Below are positions 19,280 through 28,861 of a stretch of DNA of 64,000 nucleotides, one piece after another. The position numbers were made by a program, and so were the translations under genes. The DNA comes from Leclercia adecarboxylata (GTDB taxonomy: Bacteria > Pseudomonadota > Gammaproteobacteria > Enterobacterales > Enterobacteriaceae), in assembly GCA_002360945.1 (NCBI GenBank), contig DERO01000006.1, positions 1-64,000 on the forward strand, read 5' to 3'. The stretch's first letter is position 1. The number at the start of each line of letters is the position of its first letter. Under the pieces are notes generated by a model. It did no database searches. It was not told where the DNA came from and saw only the letters and a program-made list of their open reading frames with translations.

Positions 19280-20506
19280 TTATTTTTCCATCGCTGCTGC
19301 TAGCACGCTATGCAGCAGCACGTTGGCCCCTTTCTCTGACCATTCTGGCAGGATCTTTTCGGCTTCGTTATGGCTGATGCCCTTCACGCAGGGGATAAAG
19401 ATCATGCTGGCCGGGGCGATTTTGCTGATGTAGCAGGTATCATGCCCGGCACCGGACACCATCGGTTTCGACGTGTAGCCCAGTTCCGCCACCGCTTGCT
19501 CGCTGCGTGCCAGACAGTCGGCGTCAAAGTTGATGGGCGCATAGTCAAAAATCCGCTCAACTTTTGCGCTCACGCCCCGTGCAGAGAGATTCTCCGCCGC
19601 CTGATGCAGCGCGGCCTCCATCTCCACCAACGCCTCGCTCTCCGGATGACGGAACTCGACGCTGCACACTACCCGGGAAGGGACAACGTTGCGCGAGTTC
19701 GGCGTGATTTCCGCCATACCGATGGTCGCCCGGCCGTCCGGGGCATGCTGATAACCAATCTCCTCTACCTTCAGCGCCAGCTCCGCAAAAGCGGTCAAGG
19801 CGTCGCGACGGCTGTGCATCGGCGTGGTGCCCGCATGCGCAGCGAAACCGTCGAGGGTGAGGGTAAACCAGCGCTGGCCCATTGCCGCGCGCACCAGCCC
19901 GATATCCACGGCTTCATCTTCGAGGATCGGCCCCTGTTCGATATGCAGCTCGTAGCAGGCGTGGATCGGGAAGGCGCGGGCAGGGCGCTCGCCGCGATAG
20001 CCGATGGTGCCCAGCGCGTCACCTACGGTAATGCCATCCCGATCGGCCCGGGCGTGGGCATATTCTTCGCTAAATTGCCCGGTCCAGACGCCGGACGAGA
20101 GCATCGCCGGGGCAAACCGCGCCCCTTCTTCGTTAGTCCAGTTCACCAGCACGATGTCGCGCTCGGTTTCTATCTGATGGTCGTTCAGGGTGCGCAGCAG
20201 CTCCAGCCCGGCCAGCACGCCGTAGATCCCGTCGTAGTTGCCGCCCAGCGGCTGGGAATCCACGTGCGAGCCGGTCATTACCGGGGCGAGGGCAGAATGC
20301 TTACCTGCGCGGCGGATAAACATATTGCCCATGCTGTCGACATCACAGGAAAACCCCGCCTGCAGCGCCCAGTCGCGCAGCAGGTTGCGGGCAATGCGGT
20401 CTTCCTCGCTTAGCGCCAGGCGGGTGACGCCACCGGCGGGCGTACCGCCGATGTGCGCCATCCTCTCCAGCGACGACCACAGTCGGTCTGCATTCACGCG
20501 GATCAT
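19280..20506 (-). CDS. N-carbamoyl-L-amino-acid hydrolase family (M20), AtcC-like
   Basis: A 408-residue metal-dependent amidohydrolase of the HyuC/AmaB/allantoate amidohydrolase group. Metal ligands can be read in order: His81 in GSHVDSQPLGGNYDG with Asp92, Glu126-Glu127 in TNEEGARF, His188 in HIEQGP, and a late GAGHD motif. These enzymes cleave N-carbamoyl amino acids to amino acid, ammonia and CO2. It overlaps by 4 bp (ATGA) the upstream ATC hydrolase-like gene. In Pseudomonas the pair AtcB/AtcC converts ATC through N-carbamoyl-L-cysteine to L-cysteine, so cysteine release is the most economical role here. Other carbamoyl amino acids or allantoate cannot be excluded from sequence. Confidence 0.85.
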   Translation of the reverse strand: MIRVNADRLWSSLERMAHIGGTPAGGVTRLALSEEDRIARNLLRDWALQAGFSCDVDSMGNMFIRRAGKHSALAPVMTGSHVDSQPLGGNYDGIYGVLAGLELLRTLNDHQIETERDIVLVNWTNEEGARFAPAMLSSGVWTGQFSEEYAHARADRDGITVGDALGTIGYRGERPARAFPIHACYELHIEQGPILEDEAVDIGLVRAAMGQRWFTLTLDGFAAHAGTTPMHSRRDALTAFAELALKVEEIGYQHAPDGRATIGMAEITPNSRNVVPSRVVCSVEFRHPESEALVEMEAALHQAAENLSARGVSAKVERIFDYAPINFDADCLARSEQAVAELGYTSKPMVSGAGHDTCYISKIAPASMIFIPCVKGISHNEAEKILPEWSEKGANVLLHSVLAAAMEK

Positions 20507-20985
20507 GCTTTGTCCTTCGTGCTGCGATAGCGGAAGTCACAGCATTTACCGCCCTGCATGATAGTGGTGGTGCGGGTCAGCTCCACGTCCGGCGCGTAGC
20601 CGACGATGAATTTCTCATCGCGGGCGCACGACAGCAGGTGGCCAATCTCGCCCAGCCCCATCTCGTGATACATCTCGGCATAGCGGCAGCGGGTGACGTT
20701 GTAGTTGTACTGCTGGTCGTCGGCGTCGATCACCTTCACGTCCAGCGCGTTATCCTTCTCCCACAGATACTGCAGGGCGATAAAGCTCTTCACATCCGCG
20801 CCGTTTGGCTCTTTACTGGCAAACGCTTTGCCTGCGTTAATGGCGGCCTGCTCAATGGCCTCGCCAATTACCGCCTGGGCGCGGGTCTTGCCGATCTCGC
20901 GCACCAGGATCTCGTAAATTGGCTTAATAATTTCTGCTTCAATTTTGCGGCGGGCGAGAATGCCCAGCTCATTATTATCACTCAT
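20503..20985 (-). CDS. L-2-amino-thiazoline-4-carboxylate hydrolase-like protein (AtcB-like)
   Basis: A 160-residue protein that fits the ATC hydrolase family. The C-terminal half carries the conserved pattern RYAEMYHEMG, LLSCARDEKFIVGY, TRTTTIMQGGKCCDF, with cysteines at 100, 120, 148 and 149 and acidic residues Asp123 and Asp150. The family enzyme opens the ring of 2-amino-thiazoline-4-carboxylate to give N-carbamoyl-L-cysteine. ATG 20985 with GAGG upstream; a GTG one codon earlier is less likely. It lies between a LIV-type binding protein gene (17 bp upstream) and an N-carbamoyl hydrolase gene (4-bp overlap), a context that supports the pathway. Family call from motif memory, not from a search. 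Confidence 0.72.
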   Translation of the reverse strand: MSDNNELGILARRKIEAEIIKPIYEILVREIGKTRAQAVIGEAIEQAAINAGKAFASKEPNGADVKSFIALQYLWEKDNALDVKVIDADDQQYNYNVTRCRYAEMYHEMGLGEIGHLLSCARDEKFIVGYAPDVELTRTTTIMQGGKCCDFRYRSTKDKA

Positions 20986-21002
20986 CACATTGCCTCACTG
21001 CG

Positions 21003-22160
21003 TTACTTAGCTTTTGCGCCGCCCAGCACGGTTTGCGGCTGCCATTTACCGTCGACCACTTTATAGACGGTAAACGACGGCGCTTTCAGGTTGCCCTGGT
21101 TATCAAAGGCGATCTGCCCGGTGACGCCGGAGTAGCTGATGGCGCGCAGGGCAGGAAGATATTCTGCCGGATCCACCGAGTCGGCTTTTTCCATCGCCGC
21201 CACCAGCACGCGGGTGGCGTCATAGGCAAACGGGGCGTGCAGTTCGATATGGGTGTGGTAGCGGGACTGATACGCCTGCTCGAAGGTCTTGCCGCCCGGC
21301 ATCTGGTCTACCGGCAGGCCCGGCTCCAGCGCCACCACGCCTTCACCCTCTTTCTGCGCCAGCTGCAGGAAGGTCTGGCTGACAAAGCCGCCCGCGCCCA
21401 TCAGGGTAGCGTTCATGCCCAGCTGTTTGATACGACGCGCCAGCGGTGCCGCCTGGCTGTCCACGCCGCCGAAGAAGATCAGATCGGCATTTTTGCTGCG
21501 GATCGCGGTCAACACGGCGCTAAAGTCGACGGTTTTGTCGTCAACGTACTGACGGTCGACAATCTTCACGCCCTGGGCTTCCAGCGATTTAATAAACTCA
21601 TCCGCCAGACCCTGACCAAAGGCAGTACGGTCGTCGATCACCGCAATGCGTTTGGCTTTCAGGTCGTTGATGGCGTACTGCCCGGCAAACTGGCCGCCGT
21701 CATCGTCGTGGCCCATCACGCGGAAGCTGGTATCAAAACCCTGTTGGGTATAGGCATGACCGGTCGCCACCGGAGCCACCTGAGCGATGCCGGCATCGTG
21801 ATAGATACGTGCCGCCGGGATGCTGGTGCCGGTGTTCCAGTGACCCACCACGCCCGCCACGCCGCTGTCCACCAGACGCTGGGCCACGGCTACTGCGGTA
21901 CGCGGATCCGACTGGTCATCTTCGGACTGCAGTTTGAAGGTCACCGCTTTGCCGCCGATGGTCGGATGCTGCTTGTTGATGTCGTCAATCGCCAGCTGCG
22001 CGCCGTTCTCCAGATCCTTACCGATACGGGCAGACGGGCCGGTGAGCGGGCCCGCCAGGCCAATCACTACGGTTTCGCTGTCGGCGGCCCAGGCACCGGT
22101 AGAGGCGAACCCGCTGAGCAGAATAGCGGCGCTGAGTGCGCTGATTTTTACAGTTTTCAT
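21003..22160 (-). CDS. LIV-type ABC periplasmic binding protein
   Basis: A 385-residue type I periplasmic binding protein of the LivJ/branched-chain amino acid family. The signal peptide ends near SGFASTGAWA, residue 26. The mature start TVVIGLAGPLTGPSARIGKDLENGAQLAIDD and the GHWNTGTSIPAARIYHDAGI segment are family hallmarks. ATG 22160 with AGGG upstream. It is followed by the two hydrolase genes and preceded by its transporter genes. The ligand is probably an amino-acid-like compound; by context ATC or an N-carbamoyl amino acid is a better guess than leucine. Confidence 0.85.
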   Translation of the reverse strand: MKTVKISALSAAILLSGFASTGAWAADSETVVIGLAGPLTGPSARIGKDLENGAQLAIDDINKQHPTIGGKAVTFKLQSEDDQSDPRTAVAVAQRLVDSGVAGVVGHWNTGTSIPAARIYHDAGIAQVAPVATGHAYTQQGFDTSFRVMGHDDDGGQFAGQYAINDLKAKRIAVIDDRTAFGQGLADEFIKSLEAQGVKIVDRQYVDDKTVDFSAVLTAIRSKNADLIFFGGVDSQAAPLARRIKQLGMNATLMGAGGFVSQTFLQLAQKEGEGVVALEPGLPVDQMPGGKTFEQAYQSRYHTHIELHAPFAYDATRVLVAAMEKADSVDPAEYLPALRAISYSGVTGQIAFDNQGNLKAPSFTVYKVVDGKWQPQTVLGGAKAK

Positions 22161-22188
22161 TATTTTTCCCTGATGTTGGTGGGTGTTG

Positions 22189-22908
22189 TTAAACGGGCAT
22201 TTCGCCCAAATAAATCTGTGCAATCTGGTCGTCGTCGAGCATGGCTTTTGACGCGCCCTGGTGGACGATGCTGCCGCTGTCCATCACCCAGGCTTGATCC
22301 GTCACTTCCAGCGCCAGGCGGGCGTTCTGCTCGATCAGCAAAAGGGCCACGCCGCGCTCGCGCAGTCCGGCGATGACGGCAAAAATATTCTCCACCATCT
22401 TTGGCGCAAGGCCCATCGACGGCTCGTCGAGGATCAGCAGGCGCGGACGGCTGAGCATGGCGCGGTTCAGGGCTAACAGCTGCTGTTCTCCGCCGGAGAG
22501 CAACCCGGCCAGCTGGTTCTGGCGCTCGCCCAGACGCGGAAAGCGCTCGAAAATCTCGTTCATTTCCTGCTTTACAGTGACAGTGTCACGACGCAGCCAG
22601 GCCCCCATCTGCAGGTTCTCCAGTACCGTCATCCGGCCAAAGATGCCGCGGCCTTCCGGGACCATTACCAGCCCGTCGCGGAGAAGCGCTTCGGCTTTCT
22701 GCTTGCGCACCGCTTTGCCGTTGAATTCAATCCGGCCGCCAAAGCGTTCCAGCCCGGTGATGGCCCGCACGGTGGAGCTTTTGCCCGCGCCGTTGGCCCC
22801 GATCAAGGTGGCCTGTTCGCCTTCACCCAGGCTAAAAGAGATGTCCCGCACCGCCTGGATCCCGCCGTAATGCACGTCCAGACGTTCCACTTTCAGTAAT
22901 TCAGACAT
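22189..22908 (-). CDS. LivF-type ABC ATPase
   Basis: A 239-residue ATPase of a LIV-type importer. Walker A GANGAGKSS near residue 37, signature LSGGEQQLLALNRAML, Walker B LLILDEPSMGLAP and switch LLIEQNAR are all present; the SGGEQQ signature and EPSMGLAP are typical of LivF. The start overlaps the end of the LivG-type gene. A second ATG at 22914 is directly preceded by GGAGG and could also be used. Partner of the adjacent LivG-type ATPase. Confidence 0.88.
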   Translation of the reverse strand: MSELLKVERLDVHYGGIQAVRDISFSLGEGEQATLIGANGAGKSSTVRAITGLERFGGRIEFNGKAVRKQKAEALLRDGLVMVPEGRGIFGRMTVLENLQMGAWLRRDTVTVKQEMNEIFERFPRLGERQNQLAGLLSGGEQQLLALNRAMLSRPRLLILDEPSMGLAPKMVENIFAVIAGLRERGVALLLIEQNARLALEVTDQAWVMDSGSIVHQGASKAMLDDDQIAQIYLGEMPV

Positions 22909-23668
22909 GGGCATTGCCTCCCAGCCAGGCGGCGATCACCGCCGGGTCGCGTCGCACGCTGTCCGGGGTGCCACTGGCTAACGTTTTGCCGTAATCCAGC
23001 ACCGTGAGGCGATCGCAGATCCCCATCACCAGCTTCACGTCGTGTTCAATCATCAGCAGGGTTTTTCCGTCGTCACGAATGCGGGTCAGCAGCTCACCGA
23101 GTGCCACTTTTTCCGCCGCGTTCATTCCGGCGGCGGGTTCGTCCAGCGCCAGCAGCAGCGGATCGGTGGCCAGCGCGCGGGCGATCTCCAGCCGACGCTG
23201 ATGGCCGTAAGCCAGATCGCAGGCGCGGTAGTGGGCGAACTTCGCAATGCCGGTGTACTCCAGCCAGTGCCAGGCCTGCTCCAGGGTCTGCGCCTCTTCT
23301 TCCCTGGCGCGCTTGTGACGGCTCAGCGCCGCCCACAGCCCGTTGCGGGTCCGCACGTGGCGACCGACCATCACGTTCTCCAGTACCGACATCTCGTTAA
23401 ACAGCCGCACGTTCTGGAAGGTGCGGGCGATGCCTGCGGCGGTCACTTTCTCGATCTGGGTCGGGAAGTAGGGTTTATCGGCAATGGCGAATTCGCCGCT
23501 GTCCGCCGGATAGAGCCCGGTGATCAGGTTAAAGCAGGTGGTTTTGCCCGCGCCGTTGGGGCCAATCAGGCCGTAGATTTCGCCCTTGTTGATCGACAGC
23601 GAGACGTTATCGACCGCCGTCAGGCCGCCAAAGCGTTTGGACATGTTGCGCACGGTTAACAGGCTCAT
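22901..23668 (-). CDS. LivG-type ABC ATPase
   Basis: A 255-residue ATPase, the second nucleotide-binding subunit of the LIV-type importer. Walker A GPNGAGKTT near 37-45, the RTFQNVRLFNEMSVLENVMVG Q-loop region, signature-region LAYGHQRRLEIARAL, Walker B LLLALDEPAAGMN and switch LMIEHDVKLVM identify the LivG subgroup. It overlaps the permease gene by 4 bp and the LivF-type gene by 8 bp, so the operon is tightly packed. Confidence 0.9.
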   Translation of the reverse strand: MSLLTVRNMSKRFGGLTAVDNVSLSINKGEIYGLIGPNGAGKTTCFNLITGLYPADSGEFAIADKPYFPTQIEKVTAAGIARTFQNVRLFNEMSVLENVMVGRHVRTRNGLWAALSRHKRAREEEAQTLEQAWHWLEYTGIAKFAHYRACDLAYGHQRRLEIARALATDPLLLALDEPAAGMNAAEKVALGELLTRIRDDGKTLLMIEHDVKLVMGICDRLTVLDYGKTLASGTPDSVRRDPAVIAAWLGGNAHV

Positions 23669-24771
23669 GCTTTGACCTCCTTGTGGCGCTTCGGCCAGAT
23701 GCCCGACGGGCGAATCAGCATCACCAGCACCAGCGCCAGGCCGTAGAACAGCTGACGCAGGATCTCCGGGTCAATCAGCACCGAGCCAAACAGCGCCTGC
23801 TGCACCGGGGCCGCCTGGCTGCGCAGCAGCTCCGGTAGGGCGGTGAGCAGCACCGCACCGAGGATCACCCCCGGAATATGGCCCATGCCGCCCAGTACCA
23901 CCATTGCCAGCACGGCAATGGATTCCTGCAGGGTGAAGGACTCCGGGGAGACAAAGCCCTGGAAGGCGCCGAACAGCGCCCCGGCCACGCCGCCGAAGGA
24001 GGCACCCATGGCAAAGGCCAGCAGCTTAAAGTTGCGCACGTTGATGCCCATCGCCCGGGCCACGTCTTCATCTTCGCGGATGGCGTGCCACGCCCGGCCA
24101 ATGCGCGAGTGTTGCAGGCGCAGACAGACAAAAATGATCCCGACAATCACCAGCATCAGCAGGTAGTACCACAGCCACAGCGCAGGAACCTTGACGCCGA
24201 ACCAGTGGTAAACGCCGCTGAACTTAAGGCCGAACAGGTTGAGGGTATCGACGCCGGTAATGCCTTTCGCGCCGTTGGTGATGTTCACCGGGCGGTCGAG
24301 GTTACGCATCAGGATGCGGATGATCTCCCCGAAACCGAGGGTGACGATCGCCAGGTAATCCCCGCGCAGCTTCAGGGTCGGCGCGCCCAGCAGAATGCCG
24401 CACACCGCAGCGACCAGCGCCGCAATGGGGATAATCACCAGGTAAGAGGTGTGCAGCCCGTCCGGGAACCAGATGTTGAGGATCGGGAACACCTCCGCCA
24501 GATGCGGTGACGCCAGCAGTGCCGCCAGATAGGCCCCCACGGCATAGAAGGCGATAAAGCCCATATCCAGCAGGCCGGTGTAGCCCACCACGATATTCAG
24601 CCCGAGCGCCAGCATGATGTAGAGCAGAGCGAAGTCGATTACCCGCACCCAGTAGTTGCCGCCCAGCTGGGTGGCTACCACCGGCGCAATAAGCAGGGCA
24701 AGGACGAAGAGCGTCATGCCGGACCAGAATTTACCGCTGGCCGCCGGTGTTTTGAGTTCAATGGCAGTCAT
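23665..24771 (-). CDS. LivM-type ABC permease
   Basis: A 368-residue inner-membrane permease with about ten hydrophobic segments. The GYTGLLDMGFIAFYAVGAYLAALLA motif near residue 64 and LKLRGDYLAIVTLGFGEIIRI near 135, plus AWHAIREDEDVARAMGINV, are typical of LivM. It forms the membrane channel with the LivH-type protein encoded 9 bp upstream. The N-terminal MTAIELKTPAASGKF precedes the first membrane segment. Confidence 0.9.
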   Translation of the reverse strand: MTAIELKTPAASGKFWSGMTLFVLALLIAPVVATQLGGNYWVRVIDFALLYIMLALGLNIVVGYTGLLDMGFIAFYAVGAYLAALLASPHLAEVFPILNIWFPDGLHTSYLVIIPIAALVAAVCGILLGAPTLKLRGDYLAIVTLGFGEIIRILMRNLDRPVNITNGAKGITGVDTLNLFGLKFSGVYHWFGVKVPALWLWYYLLMLVIVGIIFVCLRLQHSRIGRAWHAIREDEDVARAMGINVRNFKLLAFAMGASFGGVAGALFGAFQGFVSPESFTLQESIAVLAMVVLGGMGHIPGVILGAVLLTALPELLRSQAAPVQQALFGSVLIDPEILRQLFYGLALVLVMLIRPSGIWPKRHKEVKA

Positions 24772-24780
24772 AATTTTCCC

Positions 24781-25731
24781 TTACGCCCTGTGCGCCACGC
24801 GCTCGCCCAGCAGACCCGCCGGACGGAAGACCAGCACCAGAATCAGCACGATAAAGGCGAACACGTCCTGATAGTTGCTGCCGAACACGCCATTCGTCAG
24901 CTCGCCCAGATAACCGGCGCCCAGCGCTTCGATAATGCCGAGCAGGATCCCACCAATCATCGCCCCGCGAATATTGCCGATGCCGCCAAGCACCGCCGCA
25001 GTGAAAGCTTTGATGCCGGGCAGGAAGCCCATCGAGAAGCTTGCGTTGCCGTAGTTGCTGGCCATCATCACTCCCGCCAGCGCGGCAAAAATGCCGCCGA
25101 TGGCGAAGGTCAGGGTGATGATCGCATTCGGGTTAACACCCATCAGGGTGGCGACGCGCGGGTTTTCCGCCACCGCGCGCATGCCGCGACCGAGGCGGGT
25201 GTACTCCACAAGCAGCCACAGGCCGGTCATGACGATCAGGGCCAGCGCCACGGTCACGATGCCGGTGACGGTGATAATCGCCGGGGGATGCGCCTCGCTG
25301 CCTGCGGTGATGGCAATCGGCTCCATCGGCAGGATCTGCGGGAACATCAGCGGATTGCGTGACCAGATAATCATCGCCACGGTTTGCAGCAGCACCGACA
25401 CGCCAATCCCGGAGATCAGCGGGGCCAGCCGGGGGGCATTACGCAGGCGGCGATAGGCAAAGCGCTCAACGGCCATCGCCAGCAGGGCGCAGACCACCAT
25501 GGCGATCAGCAGCGCAAAGCCGAGCTGCAACAGCAGCGGCATCGCCGGAAAATGGTGGCTGAGCAGGTTCAGCCCCGACAGCGTGGTCAGCGCGCCGACC
25601 ATCAAAATATCGCCGTGGGCGAAGTTAATAATGCGCAAAATGCCATACACCATGGTATAGCCCAGCGCGATCAGCGCGTAGATGCTGCCCAGCATCACGC
25701 CGTTGATCAGTTGTTGTATGAGTGTGTCCAA
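24781..25731 (-). CDS. LivH-type ABC permease
   Basis: Inner-membrane permease of the LIV-type importer. The sequence LINGVMLGSIYALIALGYTMVYGILRIINFAHGDILMVG at the N-terminus is the LivH hallmark. I place the start at TTG 25731 (316 aa) because the family begins at this point. An in-frame ATG at 25803 would add 24 residues without family resemblance, so the start is uncertain, and neither has a strong ribosome site. First gene of the six-gene operon, divergent from a LysR regulator with an AT-rich gap between. Confidence 0.83.
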   Translation of the reverse strand: MDTLIQQLINGVMLGSIYALIALGYTMVYGILRIINFAHGDILMVGALTTLSGLNLLSHHFPAMPLLLQLGFALLIAMVVCALLAMAVERFAYRRLRNAPRLAPLISGIGVSVLLQTVAMIIWSRNPLMFPQILPMEPIAITAGSEAHPPAIITVTGIVTVALALIVMTGLWLLVEYTRLGRGMRAVAENPRVATLMGVNPNAIITLTFAIGGIFAALAGVMMASNYGNASFSMGFLPGIKAFTAAVLGGIGNIRGAMIGGILLGIIEALGAGYLGELTNGVFGSNYQDVFAFIVLILVLVFRPAGLLGERVAHRA

Positions 25732-25887
25732 CGTTGTTACCCGACAAAGTGCTCTTTCCAGCGGGTAACATCTATTAATTGAATTAAATTGTGAAATACG
25801 CATATATTCTTTCTTATGATTTTTGAGGCTTGCGTTATCTGATTGATTTTAAAGATTATGCTAAATGGCTGATTAAGCTGATTATCC

Positions 25888-26847
25888 ATGACAGATCAAT
25901 ATATGAATAAAACAGAACAATCCCTGACGCTGTCGACCTATGCCGAGAGCCGACTGGCGAACGATCCGCCCCTGCGGGCGGTGCGGGCCTTCGAGGCGAT
26001 AGCCCGGCTGGGCAGTGTGACCCAGGCGGCCCAGGAGCTGGACATCTCCCCGTCGGCGGTGAGTCATCAGCTGAAGGTGCTGGAAGGGTATTTGCAGATG
26101 CCGCTCACCGAGCGTCAGGGGCGCGGACTGATCCTCAGCCAGCAGGGGCGGGACTATTACCGCTCCATTCGCGCGGCCTTTAACGTGCTGCGCCAGGCCA
26201 CCGGGCATCTGCTGGAGCAGGTGCAGACCCGCCAGGTGACCATCAGCCTGATCCCGCTGTTCGGTATGGGGTGGTTTATTCCGCGCCTGCCCGGGTTTAT
26301 GCGGGCGAATCCACAAACCGAGATTAATGTGGTCTACGCCAACCACCGCAACTACCTGAGCGATGCCTCGGATATGTCGATCCGCTTCGGTAACGGACAG
26401 TGGGCGGGCTATCAGAGCGAGAAGCTGATCTCCGGGCAGATGGTCCCGGTCTGCAGCCGGGCGTTTTTGCGACTGCACGGGCATATCGATACCCCCGAAC
26501 AGCTGCTGCAAATGCCGCTCCTGCATGACGAGGAGCGCATCACCTGGCAGCAGTGGTTTATCCAGCAGGGGGTGAAACGCCCGCTGCGACGCAGCGGACC
26601 GATGTTCGAAGACGGGCTGTTAACCCTGGCAGGAGTGCAGGCGGGGCTGGGCTGCGCCCTGATGCGCGAGCCGCTGATTGCGCCATACCTGGAGAGCGGC
26701 GAGCTGGTGAAGATTTTCGATCTGCCGATTGATGATGGTCGGGACTACTACCTGTGCGTGCGTCAGGACGGCGAGATGAGCGAGGACGGCAAGCTGCTGC
26801 AAAACTGGCTGCGGCGGGCAGCGGGATCGGAGTCTCCACTCGTTTAA
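25888..26847 (+). CDS. LysR-family regulator (GcvA-like)
   Basis: A 319-residue LysR-type transcription factor. The DNA-binding helix-turn-helix, LRAVRAFEAIARLGSVTQAAQELDISPSAVSHQLKVLE, spans about residues 29-66; the inducer-binding domain follows. The pattern and the C-terminal WQQWF segment resemble the GcvA/AmpR branch. It is divergent from the LIV-type/hydrolase operon and is the obvious candidate regulator. The gap contains the direct repeat GCTGATTAAGCTGATTA just before the gene, which may be part of its site, but this is weak evidence. Confidence 0.85.
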   Translation: MTDQYMNKTEQSLTLSTYAESRLANDPPLRAVRAFEAIARLGSVTQAAQELDISPSAVSHQLKVLEGYLQMPLTERQGRGLILSQQGRDYYRSIRAAFNVLRQATGHLLEQVQTRQVTISLIPLFGMGWFIPRLPGFMRANPQTEINVVYANHRNYLSDASDMSIRFGNGQWAGYQSEKLISGQMVPVCSRAFLRLHGHIDTPEQLLQMPLLHDEERITWQQWFIQQGVKRPLRRSGPMFEDGLLTLAGVQAGLGCALMREPLIAPYLESGELVKIFDLPIDDGRDYYLCVRQDGEMSEDGKLLQNWLRRAAGSESPLV

Positions 26848-26978
26848 GCGAGGAGGTTGCGTTCACTTTATTTGTATTGCTGCTCTGTCGCCCATGAAAT
26901 CAGAAATTGAAAATTTCGGTTAAGTTATGGTTAAGGTATGATGCGATGATTTTATAACCATTTAATTCATGAGGGATT

Positions 26979-28861
26979 ATGGCAAAGGGATTTTTTCTTT
27001 ATCACCTGGATAAAACCAGTTGTGGGGGGCGCATTGTTGCCGGCGCGTCTGATGATACTTATACCATTGGCGGCATTGAGCGGCAGCAGGTCCGGGTGGG
27101 CGACCCGGTGACCTGCGGGAAGCATGAGGGGCGGTTCCGTGTGTGCGGCGGCATGGGCGATACCTATGATGTGAACGGTGTCCTGAGAGAGTGGGCGGGT
27201 TCGCTGGACAGCTTCAGTTCCTGTCCGTGCCGCGCCCATTTTATCCCTGCGGTTAAGTCGCATACCTATGAGAGCGACTGCAACGCCGGTCGCGTGGCCG
27301 AACGCGCCCAGGCCGAAGAAAGAAAAGCGCAACAGTCCGGTGAACCAGAGCAGCGCGGACAGGCTGCGAAGAAAAAACGCGAAATCACGCTGACGCTCGG
27401 GGTGTTTTTTGACGGCACCGGCAACAATGCCATTAATACCAACAACATGTTGAAAGCCTGTATTGCGCAGCGCTACCAACTCGATGATGCCGATGCAGGC
27501 GCGATTCTGGGCAAATGCGCGCAGGATAATATGGGGATTTCCGGTACTGGGGCCACCAGTTATTTGGGTATTATACCAATGTGCATTGGCTGCAGACCCT
27601 GTATAAAAAAGATATATCTGCACATGACGTGAATATTCAAAAAGCCATTTACATTGATGGTATCGGTACGGAAGCGGGTAAACCAGACAGTATGCTTGGT
27701 CAGGGGCTGGGTATTTCCGATACAGGGGTCATTGCCAAAACGGATAAAGCAGTAGCCAGTTTGGCCGGAAATATTCAGGAAGTCTTACAAGAAATACTTT
27801 TGAGGCAGTCAGATTACGAACTGGTTATAAAATCTCTTCAGTTTGATATTTTTGGCTTTAGCCGTGGAGCAGCGGCATCGCGCCACTTTGCCAATCGTAT
27901 CCATTCAGAAGACGCCTCGATTATCAATGCCATCCGTGGTGGCATGCAGGGAACCACATTTAAAGGGGCTCCAGCAGGTAAAACTCGCTTCATCGGTATT
28001 TTCGACACCGTAGCCGCTATTGGCACACCGTTAAACGGACTGAACCCACACAGTGCTGATACGGGCAAGGTGAACCTTGTTCTGCGTCCGGGCGTGGCTG
28101 ATAAGGTTTTTCACATCACAGCAGTGAATGAATGTCGCTTTAACTTTGCCCTAAACAGCGTAAAACCTGCCTGGCCTGAACTGGCGTTACCCGGCGTGCA
28201 TTCGGATATTGGCGGGGGCTATCTGCCCGCTGTCGAAGAGAATTTGTTTCTGACCCGCCCGGAAACCGACACAGTCCCGCTGCGCCAGCCAGGGGAGAAA
28301 ACGCGAGGTTACTATCAGGCAGTCAGGCAAATGGAAAAACTGGATATTTATCCGGCGATTGCGCCAATTATGCTTACCAGCGAAATCTCCGCAGAAACCT
28401 GGTTTGATGATCGCATGCCGCCGGACCGCTACGGTGAACCCCAGAAACGCAGCTATGCCGCCATGACGCTACGTAATAGGGTTGTCAAAAATGACTGGTC
28501 AAAAGTGGCGTTGCGAGTGATGTATGCGGCTGCGCAGGAGGCCGGGGTGATGTTTGATCCCATACTTAACGAAGATAAAGAACTGAAGCTTCCTGATGAA
28601 ATAATTCCTTTGTGTGACAAAGCCGTGGTGATGGGTAAGGCTACTCGTTCTGGTCAGATTCCCGTTCCATTCAGCCAGGACGAAATTGACACCATCGCCC
28701 GCAAATATATTCACTGTTCGGCAAACTGGAATGCGATCATTGCTGATAAGAAGGGTTACACCCGGGGCGGCGCATCCGCGGCGGAAATTGTCGGGTTTCT
28801 GGATCGCCCGGATGAAAACTGGCAGCGCACTATATACAACATGGATGGGATAAAAGTATGA
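26979..28861 (+). pseudogene. Type VI effector: PAAR-like domain plus DUF2235 phospholipase, frameshifted
   Basis: Two open frames form one broken gene. The first (26979-27632) has an N-terminal PAAR-like region (CGGRIVAGASDDTYTIGG, residues 15-32) and the start of a DUF2235 domain (TLGVFFDGTGNN near residue 138). The second (in frame to 28861, first usable GTG 27581) continues the same domain: nucleophile GFSRG (Ser94 of that frame), FDTVAAIG (Asp142) and GVHSDIGGGYL (His207/Asp209), a Tle1-type lipase triad. Reading across 27560-27572 as SY-F-GYYTNVHW restores the protein if one T is missing in TATTTGGG. DUF2235 effectors hydrolyse phospholipids of rival cells. The break may be real or a homopolymer sequencing error. 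Start ATG 26979 with GAGGGATT. AT-richer than the flanks. Confidence 0.8.
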
